From Bacteroidaceae bacterium (GTDB taxonomy: Bacteria; Bacteroidota; Bacteroidia; Bacteroidales; Bacteroidaceae), in NCBI GenBank assembly GCA_017509605.1, contig JAFWPH010000015.1, positions 1 to 64,000 of the forward strand: a DNA stretch of 64,000 nucleotides. The letters are read 5' to 3'. Each line of letters opens with the position of its first letter. Position 1 is the first letter of the stretch. Below are positions 45,201-52,746 of this stretch, piece by piece. The notes beneath the pieces were generated by a model. It was not told the DNA's origin. It did no database searches and worked only from the letters and a program-made list of their open reading frames with translations. The translations under genes were made by a program, and so were the position numbers.

Positions 45201-46325
45201 ATGAATGTACTGATTCTATATAGTATTTCACATCAGGAGATTCTCATGAGGAGCCTTTGCCAGCAAATATGCAATGCTGGTGTTTGTGCCGACTTGCTCG
45301 ATGTCACATCTCTCGTTTTCTTCTCACCTTCAGGAAGGAAAGCACCCCGTTTGATTCAACTCTACCGAAAATCGTTCAGTGTTTTGCATCGCGATAGAAT
45401 CACATTGTGGCTGGTCTGCCGAATGGCTGAAAAATATGACGTCATAGATTTCCAAGGCTTATTCACACCGCTCTTCTATACCATAAGCAAGATATTAAAA
45501 AAAAGAGGAAAGGCGATTAAGACGCATTTCTGGGGAACGGACTTGACGCTTGCAAAGTCCTATGATAGGTCATGGAAAGGAAAGGTGTTGGAGAACTCAA
45601 AATTAGTACAGGTGGCTACAGAGGAAATGAAGGGACATGTGGCCGATAAATTCCATGATTATTTGGACAGAACAGTGGTTTGTCCATTTGGCAATCAACA
45701 TCTCGATGACCTGATAGTATTGATGGAGGAAGGCCGACAATTGGATTTGGATTTCACGAAAATGGTTCTTACTGGCAAGATTGTCGTCTGCTGTGGATAC
45801 AATGGAAAGGAGACACAACAACATATCAAGATGATTCGGGCGTTGGGGGCGTTGCCGGTTGATGTGCAGAAAAAGCTGGCAGTTGTCTTTCCCATGACTT
45901 ACGAACTGGAGGAAGAGTATCTGGCTACAGTACAAAATGCATTGAAAGATGTGGCATTTTGTTACGACATCATCATTCAACGAATGACGGAATTGCAGTT
46001 GTTGTCACTCCGCAAGATTACTGATATTGTGGTGAACATACAGGTCATAGACTCGCTGTCTGCTTCACTTCAGGAACATATCTTCTGCGGTGGGGTGCTG
46101 ATTGCCGGAGAATGGTTGCCTTATTCTTTGTTCACTGATCATGGCATTTACTATATCAAATCGGGAGTGTCTGACTTGTCAGAGAAGTTGCTCGACACTA
46201 TTCAGAACCTTGATACCCTCAAGAGAAAATGTGGCGACAACGGTCAGCGAATCTATGCGCTGACATCTTGGCAAGCCGTGATTGAAAGATGGAAAGACAT
46301 TTACCTGCATTTGGACAACTCATGA
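45201..46325 (+). CDS. GT-B glycosyltransferase, GT56 (WecF)-like
   Basis: A 374-aa cytosolic or membrane-associated protein. The region near residues 193-240 (VVCCGYNG, QQHIKMIRALG, then AVVFPMTYELEEEYL) is patterned like the fucosyltransferase family of WecF (GT56), where a NSGD..N.H...L segment is followed by a MGYP.....YI segment. The N-terminus (MNVLILYSISHQ...) looks like a Rossmann-type domain. WecF moves Fuc4NAc onto a lipid carrier in enterobacterial common antigen; the substrate here is unknown. It is not within a visible polysaccharide cluster. Confidence 0.55.
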   Translation: MNVLILYSISHQEILMRSLCQQICNAGVCADLLDVTSLVFFSPSGRKAPRLIQLYRKSFSVLHRDRITLWLVCRMAEKYDVIDFQGLFTPLFYTISKILKKRGKAIKTHFWGTDLTLAKSYDRSWKGKVLENSKLVQVATEEMKGHVADKFHDYLDRTVVCPFGNQHLDDLIVLMEEGRQLDLDFTKMVLTGKIVVCCGYNGKETQQHIKMIRALGALPVDVQKKLAVVFPMTYELEEEYLATVQNALKDVAFCYDIIIQRMTELQLLSLRKITDIVVNIQVIDSLSASLQEHIFCGGVLIAGEWLPYSLFTDHGIYYIKSGVSDLSEKLLDTIQNLDTLKRKCGDNGQRIYALTSWQAVIERWKDIYLHLDNS

Positions 46326-46395
46326 ATTATAGGGAGCTTTCTTAAATAGTCTTTTTGGAAAAAAAGATTTTTACTTATAAAAAACATCTGTACTA

Positions 46396-46426
46396 TTGAT
46401 TAGTTGCTACTAATAGTTTATCTTTG
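46396..46426 (+). promoter_or_regulatory. Putative promoter of the lemA operon
   Basis: TTG (46396-46398) lies 20 nt before TATCTTTG (46419-46426), followed by C. Confidence 0.6.
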
Positions 46427-46466
46427 CATAAATTTATTTACAATTAACAAGAAAAAGTAATTTAAT

Positions 46467-47036
46467 ATGTCTCCTTTAATTATTGCGATTATTGCAGTTG
46501 TCGTTCTTGTCGTCATCTTTATCTATGGTGTCTCACAGCAAAGGACACTTGTCAAGTACGATGAGATGGTAAATAATAGCATGAGCAACATCAGTGTGCA
46601 GCTCAAGAGCCGTTGGGACGCAGTCCTTGCATTGGTGAAGATGACGAAAGGATACAGCGACTACGAGCATCAGGCCATGATGGACATCATCAGCCAGAGA
46701 CGTATCGCTGTGGTGAAAAGTCCTGAGCAGGTGGCAGATCAGGAAGATGCGATCGGACAGGTTTTGACCCGTTTCTTCGCTGTCATCGAACGCTATCCCG
46801 AGCTGAAGGCAGCGAGCCTCTATGCTGACACCATGAAGCAGATTGTGTCTTTTGAGGAGAAAGTGCGTATCAGCCGCATGGTCTATAACGACACGGTCAC
46901 TAAACTGAACAACGTGGTGCGTCAGTTCCCTTCCAACTTGGTGGCTTCCATACTCGGTTATGGGGTGCGCACTTACATTGAGCACGATCCGCAGCAGATC
47001 AACTATCCCGACATCGGTAGCATACTCAATAAATAA
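46467..47036 (+). CDS. lemA: LemA-family protein
   Basis: A 189-aa protein with one N-terminal membrane helix (residues 4-23) and a long helical domain. The LemA signature is clear: LVKYDEMVNNSMSNISVQLKSRWD near residue 28, ERYPELKAASLY near 112, and an ending of the form YNDTVTKLNNVVRQFPSNLVASILGY. Function is poorly known; it is a membrane protein of the envelope. It forms an operon with the PrsW-like gene 23 nt downstream. Confidence 0.94.
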   Translation: MSPLIIAIIAVVVLVVIFIYGVSQQRTLVKYDEMVNNSMSNISVQLKSRWDAVLALVKMTKGYSDYEHQAMMDIISQRRIAVVKSPEQVADQEDAIGQVLTRFFAVIERYPELKAASLYADTMKQIVSFEEKVRISRMVYNDTVTKLNNVVRQFPSNLVASILGYGVRTYIEHDPQQINYPDIGSILNK

Positions 47037-47059
47037 CTATCTGAAAACTTTTTTCGCCA

Positions 47060-47824
47060 ATGCTTGTCTTGGGTATTTCGTTTTTGCCTGTCCTGTTGCT
47101 ATTGTTCTATATCTACAGGAAGGACAACGTGAGCCCTGAGCCTCCGGCACAGCTCGTCAAGGCCTTTTTCTTTGGAGTGGGTTCCATCTTCGTGAGTCTG
47201 TTGTTTTCCACAACAGTATTCTCTTTCCTTGGACTCGACTTCAGAACTTCAAAGCATGTTCTTGGACAGTTCGCCGAGGCGCTCTTCGGGGCAGCCTTGC
47301 CTGAGGAGTCTGCCAAACTGCTGATGCTGTGGCTTTTGTTGCGCAAGAACACTTACTACGACGAGTATTTCGACGGCATCGTCTATGCCGCCTTTGTTGG
47401 AATGGGCTTCGCCGCTTTTGAGAATGTGATGTATATCAGCGAGGCGGGTGAGAACTGGTTGGCTGTTGGCTTTTCCAGGGCATTGTTCTCCATCCCAGGG
47501 CATTTCTCTTTCGCTGTGGCCATGGGTTATTTCTATTCCTTGGTTCATTTCGGACAGAAAAAAGACACCTTGTCAAAGATTTGTGTACTTCTCGTTCCAG
47601 TGATTGCCCATTGGATTTACGATGGCCTGCTCTTCGCTCAGGGGGTGGTTGCCGACATCCTCGCAGTGGCGTTTGTCCTTGTATTCCTGGTCTTCATTGT
47701 CATCATGTACAGACGCTCTGCTAAACTGATTACAGCTCTCAGGCAATTAGACAACCCGCCGCCACCGCCACAGTACGGGCCAACAATACCTCCATCTCCA
47801 CCACCAGTCCCGCCGATGGCGTGA
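47060..47824 (+). CDS. PrsW-family intramembrane metalloprotease
   Basis: A 254-aa protein with about seven membrane helices. The PrsW/CPBP-type motifs are present: PEESAK near residue 80, FAAFENVMY near 117, PGHFSFAVAMGYFYSL near 147 and HWIYDGLLF near 183, giving conserved Glu and His residues for metal binding. The C-terminal tail is Pro-rich. In Bacillus, PrsW cleaves an anti-sigma factor; the target here is unknown. It pairs with lemA. Confidence 0.92.
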   Translation: MLVLGISFLPVLLLLFYIYRKDNVSPEPPAQLVKAFFFGVGSIFVSLLFSTTVFSFLGLDFRTSKHVLGQFAEALFGAALPEESAKLLMLWLLLRKNTYYDEYFDGIVYAAFVGMGFAAFENVMYISEAGENWLAVGFSRALFSIPGHFSFAVAMGYFYSLVHFGQKKDTLSKICVLLVPVIAHWIYDGLLFAQGVVADILAVAFVLVFLVFIVIMYRRSAKLITALRQLDNPPPPPQYGPTIPPSPPPVPPMA

Positions 47825-47872
47825 TTTTATTTGTCAAAGCTGGCTCAGGAGTCCGAATCGTCCCAGCCGTGA

Positions 47873-49207
47873 TTACTCCGTATAGTATTCTATCATCTTG
47901 ATGAGTGCTCGTGTGCAGACGGGGCAGAACTCCTCTACCTCGTTGATTTTCATGCGGCATTCCATAGCAGGCCGATATACACCCTTCGACTGATAACCAC
48001 CGCCCTCATAAGCACCCACGGTGTGGATGAGGGCGTGTTGTTGTTTCTCGTTTAATTGCAGGAAGGTGAATGTATTGCGAGCATTATAGTCCTTGTATTT
48101 AATGGGAGGAGTGGGAACCGCTGTTTTCTTATCCATCATATCAGCCCATTTGGAACTGAAATCCACGAGCGTGGTGAGGTTGGGCTCCCAAGGCTCTTTG
48201 TCGGCAGGATACATGGACGAATACTGGTCGTCGTAGAAATACTCGTCGCCCAGTCCGCCGAAGGAATGGCCGAACTCATGCACCAGCACCTGACGCGCCG
48301 TGGGATGGTCGCTGGTCGTCACATTGATGGAGTTGTAGATACCGCCACCACCGTATAGTGAGGTGTTGGCAAGTACGATGATGTGTTCAAAAGGCACACC
48401 TGCCAGTTGGTCGTAGATATCCTGCATGTTGGTGGTCATCAGATAGCGGTCGGAATAGAAGGTATCGTAGTGGGAAGAGGCTGCCGTCTTTTTCCATGTG
48501 TCCTTGCGGGGAACACTCACACCGCGTTCTGCGCTCTCGGCTGACACGGCGATGATGTTGAACTTGTTGGCCATGCTCTTGAACGGCTCATGTCCCAACA
48601 GGAAACCGCAGGCACGCCGTGCGTCATCGTGGAACTTCTCTTGGTCGTTGGCGGTATATCCCTCGGCGAGAATGGCGATGTCGATGCAGTTCTGAGGCTC
48701 ACCGCCAATGTGCAGGTATTCCCATGTTGCCGACGAACTTTTCTCTCGGATAAGGATGTCGTCAGGTGAGATGGTGTGGGTCAGTGATGCCGACACCCTC
48801 CCGTGGATGTCGTGGAGGCTTATCGTCACCTCCACGATCTGCTTGGGATAAGGCACTTGGAAACAGTTCTCAAAGGCTTTCTTCACCTGGGTTGCCTCCT
48901 CGGTTGATTGCCATTCCTGAAATAGGGATGAGAAGGAATTGGCGTAAATCACCTGACGGCTCTGTGGGTCGCGAACCGTAATCTGTCCATTGCCCTTGAG
49001 TAGTGGCTGGTTGAGGTGGTGGCGACGTCCAGCCCACTGTGGGGTGGAGGATGCCTCCTGGAAGAAGATTTCCTGTGTGGCGCTGTCGCCCGCGAAGATA
49101 TAGTCGAGCCTAAGGGTTTTGTCCTCGAAATAGTCGTCGAATTGTTGTGCAAAGATGCTGACTGCCCCTAAAAACAGGGCAGTCAGCAACAATGTGGCCT
49201 TTTTCAT
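47873..49207 (-). CDS. M64-family (IgA peptidase-like) metallopeptidase
   Basis: A 444-aa exported zinc peptidase. Signal peptide to about residue 20 (AVSIFAQ). The N-terminal M64 domain (beta sandwich) is followed by the catalytic domain beginning CIDIAILAEGYT. The zinc site HEFGHSFGGLGDEYFY lies near residues 310-325, giving HExxH plus a downstream Asp/Glu. A Cys pair near the C-terminus (CPVC) is typical. Related proteins include IgA-cleaving M64 enzymes, but cleavage of IgA should not be assumed. It lies 24 nt after the large pectate-lyase-like gene and so is probably co-transcribed with it. Confidence 0.93.
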   Translation of the reverse strand: MKKATLLLTALFLGAVSIFAQQFDDYFEDKTLRLDYIFAGDSATQEIFFQEASSTPQWAGRRHHLNQPLLKGNGQITVRDPQSRQVIYANSFSSLFQEWQSTEEATQVKKAFENCFQVPYPKQIVEVTISLHDIHGRVSASLTHTISPDDILIREKSSSATWEYLHIGGEPQNCIDIAILAEGYTANDQEKFHDDARRACGFLLGHEPFKSMANKFNIIAVSAESAERGVSVPRKDTWKKTAASSHYDTFYSDRYLMTTNMQDIYDQLAGVPFEHIIVLANTSLYGGGGIYNSINVTTSDHPTARQVLVHEFGHSFGGLGDEYFYDDQYSSMYPADKEPWEPNLTTLVDFSSKWADMMDKKTAVPTPPIKYKDYNARNTFTFLQLNEKQQHALIHTVGAYEGGGYQSKGVYRPAMECRMKINEVEEFCPVCTRALIKMIEYYTE

Positions 49208-49231
49208 CGTTTGTGGTTCGTTATCGTCTGT

Positions 49232-52200
49232 TTATTTGATGATTTTCTTTCCTTTGCGGATGAAGATGCCCTTGGTGGGCTGATGGACCCTGCGGCCCTG
49301 GAGGTCATAAACAGGGGCGTTATCGTCCTCCTCCGTGATGGTGTTGATGGCATCTACGGTCTCGTCTTTTACGACGCGCAACTTACCGTCGGTCAACAAG
49401 GTTGAGATGTCCCATTTCTGTGTGGGCGAGGGTCGTTCAGGCTCGATGGCCGTGAATCCGTTGCCCGCAGTGGAGCCGATATTGGAGAACAACTTGAAGT
49501 CGGTGCCGTCGGGAATCTCCTGTGCTTGGTCGATGTTGAGGCGCAGGGTGGCGTTGTTGAGTGTCAGTTTTCCGCTGACACTGATGCGGCTGTTGCGGAT
49601 GGTGTTGTCGGTGGCGAAGAAGGGGAACTCCACGACGCCGTTGCTGACCGTGAGGTTGCTTGTCAGTTTCAGTACGCTGCTGAACATGATGAGTGAGTCG
49701 CCGGCGAGGATAGTGCCGCCGTTCTGGATGGTGACGGGAGAGTTGATGGTACCTGTGCCCGCAAGTGTGGCTCCGTCTTTCACGTAATAATTGCCACCGC
49801 CCGTGTGGCTGCCGTTGACAATCAGTTTTCCTCCTTCCACTGTGGTCGTGCCCTTGTAGATGTTCGCTCCAGTCAACCGCCAGTAGCCGCTGCCTTCCTT
49901 CACGATAGTCACAGTTCCTGTGTGTCCGGTGTTGCTGGCGCAGTTGTCAATCACTCCCTTGAAGGTCTCGTTGGTGTTCGCACCGCCCACTCGCCAGGTC
50001 ATCTTGAAGCCGTCGGTGCTCTTGCTTGAGCCACTGAGATATGTACCGGCGTCACCGCGCAGACCGCCGAGACGGAGGTCGCCGTTGGTGTTCCAGTAGA
50101 TGACATGCACATCCTTGCCTTTTAGTTGCACCACACCATTGGGGATGCCGTCGTTCTGAAGGATGAGTTGGTTGCTTGAGCCCACGCCGTTGGCAATCAG
50201 GGTGCCGTAGAACTCACTCATGTCGTTCTGCCAGTACTCACGCACCCAACTGATGCGGAAGTCGATGGTGCCTGAGCCTGTCAGTTTACTCTTGATATAA
50301 CAGTTGCGGTAAGGCTGGAAGATGGAGGTCGTTCCCTCGCGGGCTTCTATTGGCATGTAGTAGGTGCAGTAGTTGTCGTTGGCGTCCTTCGTGCTGAATG
50401 TACCGCCGGCAAGCACCAGCTTGGAAGAATTGCTCTCACTTGTGCCGAGATACACTTTCTTGTCCTCCAGCGAAGAGAGATAGCCTAAATGCAAGGTGCC
50501 CCCTTCGACAATTGTCTCACCTGAGTATTTGAAGAAGGATGGTGAGGACGGACTGACTGTGCCTTTGCCACCAAAGGTGACATTGCCCTCGCCGATGATG
50601 CTGCCGTTCATGGTTACTGTTGAGTTGCTGTTCGCTACGTCGAACTCGGTGTCGTTGTACAGGTTGGCGTCGCGGTTGGTGGAGGTGTTGCCTCCTGTGT
50701 AGTTCCATCTGCCGCCGTCCCAGATCCAGTTCTGGCCGAACTCAGCTGAAGCGCCTATGCTGCTCGCTGCATCCCCGTTGCGGAGTGTAGAGAAACTGAT
50801 GGTGCCTTCATGAAGGACGGTAGCGCCCGTATAATTGTTGTCGGACGAAAGAACGAGAGTCCCTTCACCGGTCTTGTTCACAGAGGTGTTGCCCGAAATC
50901 TTGCCCTTGCCGGCGATGGTTACCGTTGAGCCGGTGTTCACAACCACGGCTGATGGCTTCACATCGCTTGGCACATCGACCTTGCAGTCATCGGATGGTG
51001 AGAACAACACTTTTCCACCATCGGCATAAAGACCGTTGTCCCAGTTTTGGTCGGTAGTGTTCCAACTGCCATCCAGGGTAGTCCATGTGTAGTCGGCGGT
51101 GTAGTTGTCGCAATCCACCATTTCCACATGAGCAGGTTGGGTCTTACAGGTCACCAGGTCGGAATAGTCTGAACTGCTGTCTCCTTTAACGGCCTTGATG
51201 CGGAAGGTGTACGACGTTCCTGGCTCAAGGTCAGTCAGTGTCACTTCCTCGGCGTTGGCTTCCGTGGTCGCGACAGGAGTATAGGCTCCGTTTTTCTGCA
51301 CCTCAACCACGAAGCCTTCCTCACCCTCCGTAAAATCGTACCAACCAAGCGTGATGGAGGTGTCGGTTGTGGCTTTCTTGTCGGCTAAGATGGGTCGGCG
51401 AAGGAACAGCGTCCTGTTCTCGGTGGTCAGGCTGTTGATATAGTTCTCGATATTGGCATATCCGTTGGTAGCGATGGTCATGGCGTCGTTGGCGTTCGGG
51501 TTGGTGCCGTTCGCGTTCTCCCAATCGTCGGGCATACCGTCACTGTCGCTGTCTTTGGCTTTCGCCCATGATTTCACACCCCAAGCTGTCGGGGCACCGA
51601 TGGGCAGCTGGTATTCGGAGGAGATGATGGCACCTTCCTTGCCGAACGATTTCACTTGGTGCACCATCAGATGGTCTGCCAAGTCGCGGTAGGGCAGGGA
51701 TGCACCTACTTCGGGCAGCAGGGAGTCAATCAGTTCCAGGGCATTCCATGCGGGCAGTTCGGGATAAGGGTAGGGCTTGCTTTCAAAGGTCGGTCCGCCG
51801 CTGTATTCATTATGGGGTATCTCGTATGGATTGAACTTGCCGTCGGCGTTGCGGTCCTGCCAGTTGTCGGAGGCATAGATGTGGAAGTCGCTGTTGCCGC
51901 TCGTGATGGCGTTCCCGCCACCCCCAGGGCCATTGATGAAGAGATTGTTGGTGGTGTTCACATAGGATGTGCCTTGTGAGTCGCCTCCCATCAGGTAGCA
52001 ACCGCTGTGCCAGTTATAGACGAGGCAGTTGACGTATTGGTTCCTGCCCTTGATCTTGTTGTTTCTCGTGTCGTTGTCGCAGTAGAAATTTCGGTAGAGG
52101 GTGATGTTGTCGGCCTGGATCAGTCCGCCGGCAGAATGTGACAGCAGTCCTTGTCCTATGAGGCAGTTCTGGATGGTGATGTCGCTTGGTGCCGTGCGTT

Positions 52201-52696
52201 TGTTGTCCCAGTTGATGGAGAATGTTTCGTCCAGACCCCATGCGATGGAGCAGTGGTCGAAAATCATGTTGGTACCGTTGGCTATTCCTGCGGCGTCCTT
52301 TCCCGACGACCCGTTCTTTCCCATGCGGAATTTCATGTAGCGCACGATGATGTTGTCGGCGCTGGAGAATGTCACGCCGTTGCCATAAACGATGACTCCC
52401 TCGCCAGGTGCGGTCTGTCCTGCCACATAGAGGTTGGCTGAGAAACTCATTCGCGACTTGATGTTGATGACGCCGCACACATCGAACACCACGATACGGT
52501 TGGGTTGGCTCACTGCTTCGCGCAAGGAACCGGATCCGGAGTCGTTGAGGTTGGTCACATGATATACGGTGCCGTAGCGGCCGCCTGTGGCGTATCGGCC
52601 CCAGCCTTCCGCGCCGGGGAAGGCCAGCTGTTTCTGGCCTGTGATGGTCAGAGTGTGCAGCAGAGCCATCAGTAACAGGGTGATAGTGTGTTTCAT
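49232..52696 (-). CDS. Very large pectate-lyase-like protein with beta-strand repeats
   Basis: 1154 aa, exported (signal peptide ends TITGQ). Domains in order: a PL1-like right-handed beta helix (about residues 22-340, starting AFPGAEGWGRYATGGRYG and including NDSGSGSLREAV and the DHCSIAWGLDE strand), a short calcium-binding DSDSDGMPDDWE segment near 388, a fibronectin III domain (about 440-530), and many autotransporter-associated beta-strand repeats (about 555-1070; GKGTVSPSS, GGTLHLG, GGKLIVNGSHTGGG). A sorting-signal tail (VYDLQGRRVHQPTKGIFI...) ends it. Family knowledge points to pectin or a related polyuronate. The repeat region is unusually long for a polysaccharide lyase. Confidence 0.82.
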   Translation of the reverse strand: MKHTITLLLMALLHTLTITGQKQLAFPGAEGWGRYATGGRYGTVYHVTNLNDSGSGSLREAVSQPNRIVVFDVCGVINIKSRMSFSANLYVAGQTAPGEGVIVYGNGVTFSSADNIIVRYMKFRMGKNGSSGKDAAGIANGTNMIFDHCSIAWGLDETFSINWDNKRTAPSDITIQNCLIGQGLLSHSAGGLIQADNITLYRNFYCDNDTRNNKIKGRNQYVNCLVYNWHSGCYLMGGDSQGTSYVNTTNNLFINGPGGGGNAITSGNSDFHIYASDNWQDRNADGKFNPYEIPHNEYSGGPTFESKPYPYPELPAWNALELIDSLLPEVGASLPYRDLADHLMVHQVKSFGKEGAIISSEYQLPIGAPTAWGVKSWAKAKDSDSDGMPDDWENANGTNPNANDAMTIATNGYANIENYINSLTTENRTLFLRRPILADKKATTDTSITLGWYDFTEGEEGFVVEVQKNGAYTPVATTEANAEEVTLTDLEPGTSYTFRIKAVKGDSSSDYSDLVTCKTQPAHVEMVDCDNYTADYTWTTLDGSWNTTDQNWDNGLYADGGKVLFSPSDDCKVDVPSDVKPSAVVVNTGSTVTIAGKGKISGNTSVNKTGEGTLVLSSDNNYTGATVLHEGTISFSTLRNGDAASSIGASAEFGQNWIWDGGRWNYTGGNTSTNRDANLYNDTEFDVANSNSTVTMNGSIIGEGNVTFGGKGTVSPSSPSFFKYSGETIVEGGTLHLGYLSSLEDKKVYLGTSESNSSKLVLAGGTFSTKDANDNYCTYYMPIEAREGTTSIFQPYRNCYIKSKLTGSGTIDFRISWVREYWQNDMSEFYGTLIANGVGSSNQLILQNDGIPNGVVQLKGKDVHVIYWNTNGDLRLGGLRGDAGTYLSGSSKSTDGFKMTWRVGGANTNETFKGVIDNCASNTGHTGTVTIVKEGSGYWRLTGANIYKGTTTVEGGKLIVNGSHTGGGNYYVKDGATLAGTGTINSPVTIQNGGTILAGDSLIMFSSVLKLTSNLTVSNGVVEFPFFATDNTIRNSRISVSGKLTLNNATLRLNIDQAQEIPDGTDFKLFSNIGSTAGNGFTAIEPERPSPTQKWDISTLLTDGKLRVVKDETVDAINTITEEDDNAPVYDLQGRRVHQPTKGIFIRKGKKIIK

Positions 52697-52746
52697 ATAG
52701 CTTTTTGTCTTAATAACACAGTGAAAGGGGGATATAGAGAAGAAGC

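Noticed and set aside
46467-47824. lemA-PrsW pair as a novel system
   Set aside because: Both are common families and simple neighbours; nothing beyond that is visible.
49800-51000. Repeats in the pectate-lyase-like gene as a DNA repeat array
   Set aside because: The similarity is at protein level between diverged beta-strand motifs; no regular nucleotide repeat is seen.
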